The position numbers and the translations under genes are program-made. This document shows positions 1 to 7,501 of a stretch of DNA of 64,000 nucleotides, piece by piece (the stretch's first letter is position 1; each line of letters opens with the position of its first letter). The stretch is taken from NCBI RefSeq assembly GCF_011045095.1, contig NZ_JAALDL010000005.1:124001-188000 (forward strand), written 5' to 3'. The notes under the pieces are model-generated. The model saw only the letters and a program-made list of their open reading frames with translations. It was not told the DNA's origin and ran no database searches. The stretch comes from Grimontia sedimenti. GTDB taxonomy: Bacteria > Pseudomonadota > Gammaproteobacteria > Enterobacterales > Vibrionaceae.

Positions 1-108
1 GGTGGGGATCAGGTGTTGGTTAACGGCGTCACTTACCAAGCGCGTTACTGGACACAGGGTGATGACCCAGCTTCCGGTGCGCAATGGGGACCTTGGAAAA
101 AGATTTAA
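1..108 (+). CDS. C-terminal end of a chitin-binding (CBM5/12) protein, partial
   Basis: Only the last 35 codons are in the window, ending at TAA 106-108. They encode a CBM5/12-type chitin-binding tail with the aromatic residues of the family (VTYQARYWTQGDDP, then WGPWKK). The tail is nearly the same as the C-terminus of the GH19 chitinase that follows at 538-1998, so this is probably another secreted chitinase or chitin-binding protein in a tandem pair. The catalytic part lies before base 1 and cannot be judged. Confidence 0.8.
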   Translation, partial: GGDQVLVNGVTYQARYWTQGDDPASGAQWGPWKKI

Positions 109-537
109 ACGTACTTTTTAACCAAGCTGCGTCCAGCAGGGCGCAGCTTGTCGAGAAGAATTATCCTGTTTTAAATGACCTGCCTCGCAGAATAAACCTA
201 ATATTAACTGCCAAAAATTCAGTGCATTGTGTTGTATTTTCTTGTTGATACAAGGTTCGTGGTCAAAAAATCAATGCACAATAATGTAAGCGTCTCACTT
301 TTCGTCGGCGCACCATTCATTCTGACATTCCTGCCCTCAATAGTTGTCGTCTTGTGTATTCATGCATGCATATAGTCGTATTGTCCGCGCTATCAATAAA
401 AGACCTCTAAATCGCCACGGGTTACAGCGAATCGCTGAGAAAATCAGCGCTGAGCGGTAACGCACAAAGAGCAAAAAAGCGCGAAGCAGGCACGTCGTAA
501 AGACGGTTGCAGAAAAAGTTTTGATAAGGAATTTAAG
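109..537. other. Intergenic region between two chitin-binding genes
   Basis: About 430 bases without a gene. An 8-bp stem (AAGCTGCG 124-131 with CGCAGCTT 142-149) follows the upstream stop codon and may end that transcript, but it lacks a T-tract. The rest is presumably the chitinase promoter region; no promoter stood out. A ribosome-binding site (AAGGA near 526) precedes the ATG at 538. Confidence 0.4.
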
Positions 538-1998
538 ATGAAACGAACGGCTTTATTTACTGCCATGTTCGGCGCGAGCTTCTTCGCTCATAGCGCAGTG
601 ACCATGGACCCTGTGCAAGATCCAAATAACATGAACGGGTTTGTGGTTTCCCAGTCTGAAATCAAGGCAGCGGAAGATGCGTTAACGTTGGACCCAATGT
701 ACGACACCTGGTCACAGGCACTGCGTACTCAACCAAACTCTGTGGTTGATGCGATTTTACCTGGAGCAGCAACCAACCCAGAAAACGTGAAGCGTGTTGA
801 GCGCGTTTTCCCAGAAACAGACTGGAACTTCCTGACCCAAATGGCCGCACCGGAATACACTTACACCCGCTTCTTAAAAGCGATTGGTAAGTTCCCGGCT
901 TTCTGTGGTGACTACACCGACGGTCGTGATGCAGATGCTATCTGTAAGAAATCTATCATCACCGCATTTGCACACTTCGCGCAGGAAACTGGCGGCCATA
1001 TTGCAAAAGACAACGTGTCTGACAACCCGCTGGCGCTTGAAGAATGGCAACAGGCTCTCGTGCATGTTCGCGAAATGGGCTGGGCAGAAGGGCAGGAAGG
1101 TTACACCACAGGTTGTGGTCAGGATGACTGGCAAAACCGTCGTTGGCCTTGCGCAACAGGTCAGGGATACTTTGGTCGTGGTGCAAAACAGCTTTCCTAC
1201 CACTTTAATTACGGCATGTTCTCTGAAGTGATGTTTGACGGAGATGCCACACGCCTGCTGAATGACCCAGCACTAGTGGCAGATTCTTGGTTGAACCTGG
1301 CTTCGGCAATTTGGTTCTTCCTCACGCCGCAGGCACCGAAACCAGCAATGCTGCACGTTATCGACCGTACCTGGAAACCTTCGCAACGTGAAATTGATGC
1401 AGGTATCGGTTACGGCTTTGGTACCACAATCAACATCATCAATGGTGGTATCGAGTGTGGCGAGCAAAACAAAACCAAAGGCCAGCCAGTTAACCGTATC
1501 CGTTACTGGGAAGGCTTGGCAGCGCACTACCAAATCCCAATTGAAGCTGACGAGAAAAACACCTGTTGGCAGCAAACGCCATTCGGCAGCCTGAACCTGC
1601 AAGGCGCTGCCGATGTGCTTTACACCAACTGGGATGGTAACTGGAAATACTACCCGGATCGTCCAGGCGGTTTCTCGTTCGAGTGTGAGCTGGTGGGCTT
1701 CCAAACCGCATACTCTGCGCTGGTACCGGGTGACTACGAGAAGTGTGTAACTAACTTCTATGGTTCACACGCTAACTGGCCAACCGTACGTGTTGTCGCT
1801 GATGCAGACAAGCCTTCTACCGGTACTCCGGGTGGCGGCGGTGAGCCAGTAGACCCGAATGCATGGGATGCAGGTAAGGTTTACAACACAGGCGATCGCG
1901 TGGTCGTTGCTGGTGTGACTTATGAAGCGGTTTACTGGACACAAGGTGATGATCCACTGCTGAGTGAAGCGTGGGGACCGTGGAAAAAGGTACTTTAA
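538..1998 (+). CDS. Secreted GH19 chitinase with C-terminal CBM5/12 chitin-binding domain
   Basis: Hydrolyses beta-1,4 bonds of chitin outside the cell. Residues 1-19 form a signal peptide ending in HSA. The GH19 catalytic domain covers about 95-345: the acid glutamate is E150 in AHFAQETGGH, followed by YFGRGAKQLSYHFNYG (211-226) and INIINGGIECG (299-308), all family signatures. A Gly/Pro/Thr linker (about 424-440) leads to a CBM5/12 domain (441-486) with the YWTQGDDP and WGPWKK aromatics. Length (486) is usual for a two-domain GH19 enzyme. The start has AAGGA 6-10 bases upstream. The neighbouring partial gene carries the same binding tail, so this is a small chitin-use cluster. Confidence 0.93.
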   Translation: MKRTALFTAMFGASFFAHSAVTMDPVQDPNNMNGFVVSQSEIKAAEDALTLDPMYDTWSQALRTQPNSVVDAILPGAATNPENVKRVERVFPETDWNFLTQMAAPEYTYTRFLKAIGKFPAFCGDYTDGRDADAICKKSIITAFAHFAQETGGHIAKDNVSDNPLALEEWQQALVHVREMGWAEGQEGYTTGCGQDDWQNRRWPCATGQGYFGRGAKQLSYHFNYGMFSEVMFDGDATRLLNDPALVADSWLNLASAIWFFLTPQAPKPAMLHVIDRTWKPSQREIDAGIGYGFGTTINIINGGIECGEQNKTKGQPVNRIRYWEGLAAHYQIPIEADEKNTCWQQTPFGSLNLQGAADVLYTNWDGNWKYYPDRPGGFSFECELVGFQTAYSALVPGDYEKCVTNFYGSHANWPTVRVVADADKPSTGTPGGGGEPVDPNAWDAGKVYNTGDRVVVAGVTYEAVYWTQGDDPLLSEAWGPWKKVL

Positions 1999-2021
1999 GG
2001 ACGAATAAGTCTTAAAAATCA

Positions 2022-2058
2022 GCCGCGTGTTTCGATAAGGAATGCGCGGTTTTTCTTT
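2022..2058 (+). terminator. Intrinsic terminator after the chitinase gene
   Basis: GCCGCG 2022-2027 pairs with CGCGGT 2045-2050, followed by a T-rich run (TTTTTCTTTTT). It lies 24 bases after the chitinase stop. Confidence 0.7.
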
Positions 2059-2169
2059 TTATATCAGTAGGATAGATTGAAAATCTGGCGTGATGATTAA
2101 GAGGGAAAAAGCAGTTTTTCGAGGTTGTAATCTGTCAAAAGGTATCACAAAAAATTATAAATATCAGAC

Positions 2170-2197
2170 TTGCCTGAAAAATTTCTGTGCCTATAAT
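2170..2197 (+). promoter_or_regulatory. Near-consensus sigma-70 promoter upstream of guaC
   Basis: TTGCCT (2170-2175), a 16-base spacer, then a perfect TATAAT (2192-2197). Transcription would begin near 2204, exactly where a strong hairpin with a T-tract starts, so the product may be a very short RNA or a guaC leader with a hairpin at its 5' end. Confidence 0.5.
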
Positions 2198-2203
2198 GCT
2201 GAA

Positions 2204-2237
2204 AACCGGAGCGTCTGCCAACGCTCCGGTTTTTTTG
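2204..2237 (+). terminator. Strong hairpin plus T-tract 106 bases before guaC
   Basis: AACCGGAGCGT (2204-2214) pairs perfectly with ACGCTCCGGTT (2221-2231), followed by a run of T. This has intrinsic terminator geometry. It sits right after the TATAAT box, between the chitinase terminator and guaC, so it may end a small RNA from the 2060-2200 region or attenuate guaC. Confidence 0.7.
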
Positions 2238-2342
2238 TGCCTGCTTTCTGGTTACGTAATGAACAATCTGCCAATTGATTCATACGTGGGAAAGCAATCT
2301 GTCCGAAAGGGCACATTGTCTAAATGATGTAAGGAAAGACAA

Positions 2343-3386
2343 ATGCGTATCGAACAAGACTTGAAGTTGGGTTTCAAAGATGTACTGTTTCGCCCGAAAC
2401 GTTCTACCCTAAAAAGCCGTTCTCAAGTTGAATTAACCCGCGAGTTTACCTTCAAGCACAGTGGCCGTCAATGGTCTGGTGTTCCTGTTATCGCTGCAAA
2501 CATGGACTCTGTAGGTTCATTTGATATGGCGAAAGCACTGGCTGAACACGGCTGTATGACAGCAGTTCACAAACATTACACGGTTGAAGACTGGGCAGCG
2601 TTTGTCGCTGGTGCAGATGCGAAAGTGCTGAACAATGTGATGGTATCTACCGGTACGTCTGAAGCTGATTTCGTAAAAACCCAGGAAATCATGGCTCTGT
2701 CAGATGAGCTGATCTTCATCTGTATCGATATCGCTAACGGCTACTCAGAGCACCTGGTTGAGTACGTTGAGAAAGTACGTGCTGAGTTCCCAGACAAAGT
2801 GATCAGCGCAGGTAACGTAGTGACCGGTGACATGGTTGAAGAGCTTATCCTGGCGGGTGCAGATATCGTGAAAGTAGGCATTGGCCCAGGTTCTGTTTGT
2901 ACAACCCGCGTGAAAACCGGTGTGGGTTACCCACAACTGTCTGCCATCATTGAGTGTGCGGATGCAGCGCACGGTCTTGGCGGCCGTATTGTCGGTGACG
3001 GCGGTTGTGCCTGTGCTGGTGACGTTGCAAAAGCGTTCGGTGGCGGTGCAGATTTCGTCATGCTGGGCGGTATGCTGGCAGGCCACGAAGAAAGCGGCGG
3101 CGAAGTGATTGAACAAGACGGTAAGTCGTTCATGAAATTCTACGGCATGTCTTCACAATCAGCGATGGACAAGCACTCTGGCGGCGTGGCGAAATACCGT
3201 GCAGCAGAGGGTAAGACTGTTATGCTTCCTTTCCGCGGTTCAGTTCACAACAGCATTGCAGATATTCTGGGTGGTGTGCGTTCAACCTGTACTTACGTAG
3301 GTGCGGCGCAACTGAAAGAACTGACTAAGCGCACGACTTTCATCCGCGTACAGGAACAAGAAAACAACGTATTCGGTAAAGAGTAA
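2343..3386 (+). CDS. guaC: GMP reductase
   Basis: Converts GMP to IMP with NADPH and releases ammonia, in cytoplasmic purine interconversion. At 347 residues it has the same length as E. coli GuaC. The IMPDH/GMPR barrel motifs are clear: AANMDSVG (51-58), the catalytic-loop [11 protein letters not shown] with Cys186, then [27 protein letters not shown] for phosphate binding. The ribosome-binding site TAAGGA lies 8 bases before ATG. It is a single-gene unit between a leader hairpin (2204-2237) and a strong terminator (3427-3485). Confidence 0.97.
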   Translation: MRIEQDLKLGFKDVLFRPKRSTLKSRSQVELTREFTFKHSGRQWSGVPVIAANMDSVGSFDMAKALAEHGCMTAVHKHYTVEDWAAFVAGADAKVLNNVMVSTGTSEADFVKTQEIMALSDELIFICIDIANGYSEHLVEYVEKVRAEFPDKVISAGNVVTGDMVEELILAGADIVKVGIGPGSVCTTRVKTGVGYPQLSAIIECADAAHGLGGRIVGDGGCACAGDVAKAFGGGADFVMLGGMLAGHEESGGEVIEQDGKSFMKFYGMSSQSAMDKHSGGVAKYRAAEGKTVMLPFRGSVHNSIADILGGVRSTCTYVGAAQLKELTKRTTFIRVQEQENNVFGKE

Positions 3387-3426
3387 GTTGTTCGCATAGC
3401 GAAACCGCTAAAACAAGCATAATTTG

Positions 3427-3485
3427 AAAACGCCTCTTTTTGAGCCACGCCTTCGAATGAAAGGCAAGCCAAAAGAGGCGTTTTT
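3427..3485. terminator. Intrinsic terminator after guaC
   Basis: AAAACGCCTCTTTT (3427-3440) pairs with AAAAGAGGCGTTTT (3471-3484), with a 30-base loop and T-tracts on both strands. The AT-rich stretch from here to 3755 shows nothing further that I can support. Confidence 0.85.
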
Positions 3486-3755
3486 GTATTTTGGAGTTGA
3501 TGCTGGTTTGGAATTGCCTCTTTTCGTGCTAGGCCGATCTGCTCTAGCACGTTCTTGCCCCTTTTTAAGCTAGTCTCATTTCTAGCACAGCATTAAGAAG
3601 CCTACGCTTACCATACTTTTCCTAATTCTGAATACATAATTCACCCATATAATATGGTCTCTATTTTATATTGATTAAAAGCGGAATCTATCTCAAAAGT
3701 AAGTAGTAGAAATAGTTTTCAAAATCCAAATGTTTTTAATTCTTGGAGAGTTGCT

Positions 3756-4382
3756 ATGAAAAACCTCTTATTATTTGCAGTTGTACTATTCGCTTCACAA
3801 TCTAGCTTTGCGGAATCTGAGCCGAAGATAACCTACTCAGTAAATGGGATTAAATCAGCAATTTCACTTGGACCAGTGGAGACAAAAACTCAAAGTATAA
3901 AAACGGGTGATCACCATTGTGAAAGTGATTGCAAAGGAGAACCTACAAGAACGGCTTATCGAATTGACTACAGTGTCGATCCGGCGAAATACATTATCGT
4001 TGGCGTAAAACTTAACTGTGATGGTGGTGCATCTTGTAGTTTCAATCAAGTAAGAAATGTTAATCATTCTGAAACCGCCGCATGGGGCACTTTTGATGTC
4101 TGGTCAAGACCGAGCACTTGGACGTTAACCGTCGATGTGAGAAAGAAAAATATAGTGGATGGTGATGTCATTCAAATTGACAGTGATGAACTAAAAGCTG
4201 GTAAGTCGTTTATAGTGACCCACGATAAAGACACGTACAAAGATATTGAATTGGAGGCAAACATGCCTTTTGGCGTTCTTTTGATGAACCCTAAAAAACC
4301 CAACGAAAGGTATTTTGAACTTCTTGGCGAGTCTAAACTAGGGAATTCAGTCAGATACACAATACTCTTCAAAGGCTTATAG
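3756..4382 (+). CDS. Exported protein of unknown function
   Basis: 208 residues. Residues 1-19 (MKNLLLFAVVLFASQSSFA) are a clear signal peptide, so the protein is periplasmic or secreted. The mature part has four cysteines in two close pairs (C55/C59 and C88/C94), suggesting disulfides, and alternating beta-rich segments. No catalytic motif is recognised. GGAGAG precedes the ATG. It is 12 bases from the membrane-protein gene at 4395 and is probably co-transcribed with it. The pair is more AT-rich than guaC and ppk2 on either side, which may indicate acquisition. Confidence 0.75.
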   Translation: MKNLLLFAVVLFASQSSFAESEPKITYSVNGIKSAISLGPVETKTQSIKTGDHHCESDCKGEPTRTAYRIDYSVDPAKYIIVGVKLNCDGGASCSFNQVRNVNHSETAAWGTFDVWSRPSTWTLTVDVRKKNIVDGDVIQIDSDELKAGKSFIVTHDKDTYKDIELEANMPFGVLLMNPKKPNERYFELLGESKLGNSVRYTILFKGL

Positions 4383-4394
4383 GATAGGTTTAGG

Positions 4395-4973
4395 ATGGGA
4401 ACAGACAACAATGGTAGCTCCAACGAAGAAATAACCAAATTCGACCTTGATGCACACAGAGCAATTGTCATGTGGTTGTTTCTTGCTACTTCCGTTATTA
4501 CTGTTTTGGTTGCGGGTGCCCTTATCTTTTCAGGAACAACTGGTCAAAAGTTATTATCAATTTTACCAGTGGTTGTTCTTGCTGGAGTGCTGGGCGCCTT
4601 TGTTAGTGCTTTAAACCGAATATATTCCTCATCTTCAGTATTCCCCCTCGGGCGGTATAAAGAGCTAATGAAAGACATAAATGGCTATCTAATTGCCTAT
4701 TCGTCAATCCCACCGCTCGTAGGAGCAATTTCCGCTACTGTGCTTTATGTTTTGTTTGCGGGTCAAATCATCACTGGCCCATTCTTCCCAACATTTGCAT
4801 GCGAGAATGACGCTGGATGCAATGAGTTCCAAACTTTTCTGCAAGATTGGAGCCCCGACAAAGCACAAGATTATGCTAAAGCGATTGTTTGGGGCTTCAT
4901 AGCTGGATTCAGCGAAAGATTTGTCCCTGATATTCTCAATCGGGTTGTTAATAATGCTAATGAAAAGGTCTAG
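4395..4973 (+). CDS. Inner-membrane protein of unknown function
   Basis: 192 residues with a charged N-terminus, hydrophobic segments at about 24-46, 54-73 and 101-127, an extracytoplasmic-looking loop with two cysteines (ACENDAGC), and a C-terminal amphipathic stretch with the motif GFSERFVPD (171-179). I believe this motif recurs in uncharacterised bacterial membrane proteins, but no function can be given. It follows the exported protein at 3756-4382 by 12 bases, so the two may act together at the envelope. Confidence 0.7.
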   Translation: MGTDNNGSSNEEITKFDLDAHRAIVMWLFLATSVITVLVAGALIFSGTTGQKLLSILPVVVLAGVLGAFVSALNRIYSSSSVFPLGRYKELMKDINGYLIAYSSIPPLVGAISATVLYVLFAGQIITGPFFPTFACENDAGCNEFQTFLQDWSPDKAQDYAKAIVWGFIAGFSERFVPDILNRVVNNANEKV

Positions 4974-5201
4974 AAAGGTGCTTCACAGGTTGAGAAGTTT
5001 TCAATGTCTGTTGATGATATTTAATCTTGAATATACACGATCTAGCCGACCGTAATGAGTTAGATTATCCCTAACTCAACTTATCCGAATTCGGTGGTTA
5101 TAAACACAGTCACCAACTCATTCTTGTCCAAAAACGCACTGGAACTAAAAGCCAAACCCCGCAGGTTCAAAGCCAAAAATTTGTCGAAGAGTCCAAAACC
5201 A

Positions 5202-5231
5202 AAAACGCCACTTCTGATGAAGTGGCGTTTT
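5202..5231. terminator. Bidirectional terminator between convergent units
   Basis: AAAACGCCACTTC (5202-5214) pairs with GAAGTGGCGTTTT (5219-5231) around a 4-base loop, with A and T runs at the edges. It ends both the rightward membrane gene (4395-4973) and the leftward ppk2 unit. The rest of 4974-5246 holds nothing convincing. Confidence 0.85.
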
Positions 5232-5246
5232 GCTTTGAAGTTGGCG

Positions 5247-5531
5247 TTAACCTTTCTTCTTTTTGCTGATCTTTTTGGCTTTTTTGATCGCAGATTTCTT
5301 AGAAGCCTGCTTTTGGGCAACTTCTAGCGATTGGGCGGCTTTTAACGCCTTTTTCGCCTCTTTCAGTTTTTTCCCTGTTCTGCTTTCACTTTTTTCCGCT
5401 GCGTGAAGTTTTTCTACCGCGTGTTTCACCGCGGCTTGTGCGGCAGAGGTCGATTCTGATGCCTGTTTGGCTTCTTCTGAGCGTTGCTGAACCTTGAGCT
5501 TTAATTTGGCGACACTGACTTTCTTACTCAT
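5247..5531 (-). CDS. Small Lys/Ala-rich basic coiled-coil protein
   Basis: 94 residues, strongly basic, with Lys/Ala/Ser/Glu heptad-like helices (about 5-75) and a Lys-rich tail. No signal peptide or known catalytic domain. It begins 14 bases after the ppk2 stop on the same strand and shares its terminator, so it is probably co-expressed with the polyphosphate kinase. Such Lys-rich tails resemble histone H1-like and phasin-like bacterial proteins. Binding to polyphosphate or nucleic acid is an inference from charge and context only. Confidence 0.75.
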   Translation of the reverse strand: MSKKVSVAKLKLKVQQRSEEAKQASESTSAAQAAVKHAVEKLHAAEKSESRTGKKLKEAKKALKAAQSLEVAQKQASKKSAIKKAKKISKKKKG

Positions 5532-5545
5532 CTTTATTCCTTTTC

Positions 5546-6427
5546 TTAAGGCGCTTTAACAATTTGTGAATCCAAACGATTCACGACATCCATATCTTTG
5601 CCGGGGTAATCGAGTTGGCTGAGGAAATGACGCATACAGTTGAGGCGTCCGCGTTTCTTGTCATCGGAAAGAACCACTGTCCATGGAGCGTCTTTGGTGT
5701 GGGTATGGAACATCATGGTGTCTTTGGCTTTGCTGTAGTCATCCCACTTGGAAAGCGAGGCCAAGTCTACCGGACTCAATTTCCATTGTTTAAGCGGGTC
5801 ATTTTTACGTGATTTGAATCGGTGGAACTGTTCTTCCTGACTCACGGAGAACCAATACTTGAATAGCTTGATACCACTGTTGGTGAGCATGCGCTCTAGC
5901 TCCGGAGCCTGTCGTAGAAATTCGAGGTACTCGTTGTCGTCACAAAAACCCATCACCTTTTCAACGCCAGCGCGGTTATACCAGGAGCGGTCAAACAAGA
6001 TGATTTCGCCCTTGGTTGGGAGGTGTTTAATGTAACGTTGGAAGTACCATTGGTTGCGTTCTCGGGCATTGGGTTTTTCCAATGCAATCACATGCGCCCC
6101 ACGGGGGTTGAGGTGCTCCATAAAGCGTTTGATGGTGCCGCCTTTACCCGCTGCGTCGCGGCCTTCAAACACGATGACAATGCGCTGGTTGGTGTCTTTT
6201 ACCCAGCCCTGCATTTTCAGCAGTTCGATCTGAAGTTCATGCTTATTTTTCTCATACTCCACCACGTTCATTTTTTTGCTGTAGGGGTATTTGCCGTCGG
6301 CATTCCATGCAAGGTTTTTCATTTTTTTATTCAGGTCGTATTGGAAAGAGTGGCTGTTATTCACTTCGATACCCGGGCTGGCATGTTGGGTTTGATGCAT
6401 GTTTTGATGCTGCGTCATATTTTCCAC
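5546..6427 (-). CDS. ppk2: Polyphosphate kinase 2 (PPK2 family)
   Basis: Transfers phosphate between polyphosphate and nucleoside di- or triphosphates in the cytoplasm. 293 residues, usual for a single-domain PPK2. Motifs: Walker A FEGRDAAGKGGT (88-98), Walker B ILFDRSWYNR (143-152), and lid-type KPNARERNQWYFQRY (118-132). The first 25 residues are His/Gln-rich and poorly conserved, so the start could lie slightly downstream. It is the first gene of a two-gene leftward unit with the Lys-rich protein, and is divergent from a LysR regulator at 6572, which might control it. Confidence 0.93.
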   Translation of the reverse strand: MENMTQHQNMHQTQHASPGIEVNNSHSFQYDLNKKMKNLAWNADGKYPYSKKMNVVEYEKNKHELQIELLKMQGWVKDTNQRIVIVFEGRDAAGKGGTIKRFMEHLNPRGAHVIALEKPNARERNQWYFQRYIKHLPTKGEIILFDRSWYNRAGVEKVMGFCDDNEYLEFLRQAPELERMLTNSGIKLFKYWFSVSQEEQFHRFKSRKNDPLKQWKLSPVDLASLSKWDDYSKAKDTMMFHTHTKDAPWTVVLSDDKKRGRLNCMRHFLSQLDYPGKDMDVVNRLDSQIVKAP

Positions 6428-6571
6428 TCCTTCTTGGGTTTGTTGCTGAAATAGCCAGCAACTCCTTTTGTCTATATATTGAGAAATATGTCAGTTAGGT
6501 TAATTATGCATGACGGCTTGGTGTAAATAAATGTTATTAATCTATGACTTTAATAACTAAAAATTATTGCC

Positions 6572-7458
6572 ATGAACTTAACCCAACTGAAGCTTTTCAA
6601 TGAATTAGCGCGGGAGTTGAGCTTTGTGAAAGTGGCTAAGCTGAACCACATCAGTCAGCCTGCCGTTAGTGTGCATATCAAGAAACTGGAGCATGCGCTT
6701 GGCCAGCAGTTGCTTTCACGTACCTCACAAACCACGCAGTTGACGCCGGAAGGCTTGCTGATTCTGGAAGACGTGAAAGAGATCCTGCGGCTGTGCGAGA
6801 ACATCAAGGTTCGGTCTCATTACCATCAAGGTGTGATGGAAGGGCATGTTCGTGTGGCGGCAATACACAGTGTGGGCATGTACGAATTGGGGGATTTCCT
6901 CGCTTCATTTATGAAGACGTTTCCTAATATTCGGGTACACCTTGAATATCGTCACAGCGAAGAAATTTATGAGGATATTCAAAAAGAAAAAATCGATGTC
7001 GGCATTGTTGCCTATCCGCAAAATAGACCCACCATCGAGGCGATTCCTTTTTCTGAAGATCAATTGGTTTTAATTACCGGAAATAAACACCGGCTCTCCC
7101 ATAAAAAGTCCATTTCTTTATCCCAACTTGAGCAAGAGCCTTTTATTGCCTTTGGGGAAGGGATCCGACCCGGGTGGCGATAGATGCGTTGTTAGGGAAT
7201 CACAAGGTTAATGTGGATATCCGTATGACGCACAACAATATCTACACGCTGAAAAAAGCCGTTGAAGCAGAAGTCGGCGTGGCGATTGTGCCATCAGCAA
7301 CTGTGGGTGAAGAAGTGGAAAGAGGCACATTGAAACGCATCAAGCTGAATGTGGAGGACACAAGGCGTCCGATCTCTGTGATCCGGTTGGCAGGAAGAAA
7401 GGGGAGTGCACCTGTTAACCTATTTGTTGAACGGCTTTTGGCCTTTTCGCGAGGATAA
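6572..7458 (+). pseudogene. LysR-family transcriptional regulator with a one-base frameshift
   Basis: Residues 1-60 form a LysR winged HTH (QLKLFNELARELSFVKVAKL, SQPAVSVHIKKLE), followed by a substrate-binding domain. The frame stops at 7181-7183, but the rest of the domain (VAIDALLGNHKVNVDIRMTH to LAFSRG) continues in the next frame to 7458. Adding one C near 7165 (ATCCG to ATCCCG) restores I-P-T-R-V-A-I-D, the expected LysR sequence. The full protein would be about 295 residues, which is normal. It is either a true frameshift or an assembly error. It is divergent from ppk2, and the ligand is unknown. Confidence 0.88.
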
Positions 7459-7483
7459 AAAAAGCCGCATGATGCGGCTTTTT
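7459..7483. terminator. Bidirectional terminator
   Basis: AAAAAGCCGCA (7459-7469) pairs with TGCGGCTTTTT (7473-7483) around a 3-base loop. It serves the convergent LysR and RTX genes. Confidence 0.88.
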
Positions 7484-7501
7484 GGGGCGTGTTAGACACA
7501 G

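Noticed and set aside
2090-2278. 62-codon open frame before guaC
   Set aside because: It spans a strong terminator hairpin and has no ribosome-binding site or recognised family; treated as non-coding.
5081-5327. Overlapping Lys/Arg-rich open frames on both strands near 5.1-5.3 kb
   Set aside because: They cross a bidirectional terminator and the end of the Lys-rich gene in other frames; chance frames in an A-rich stretch.
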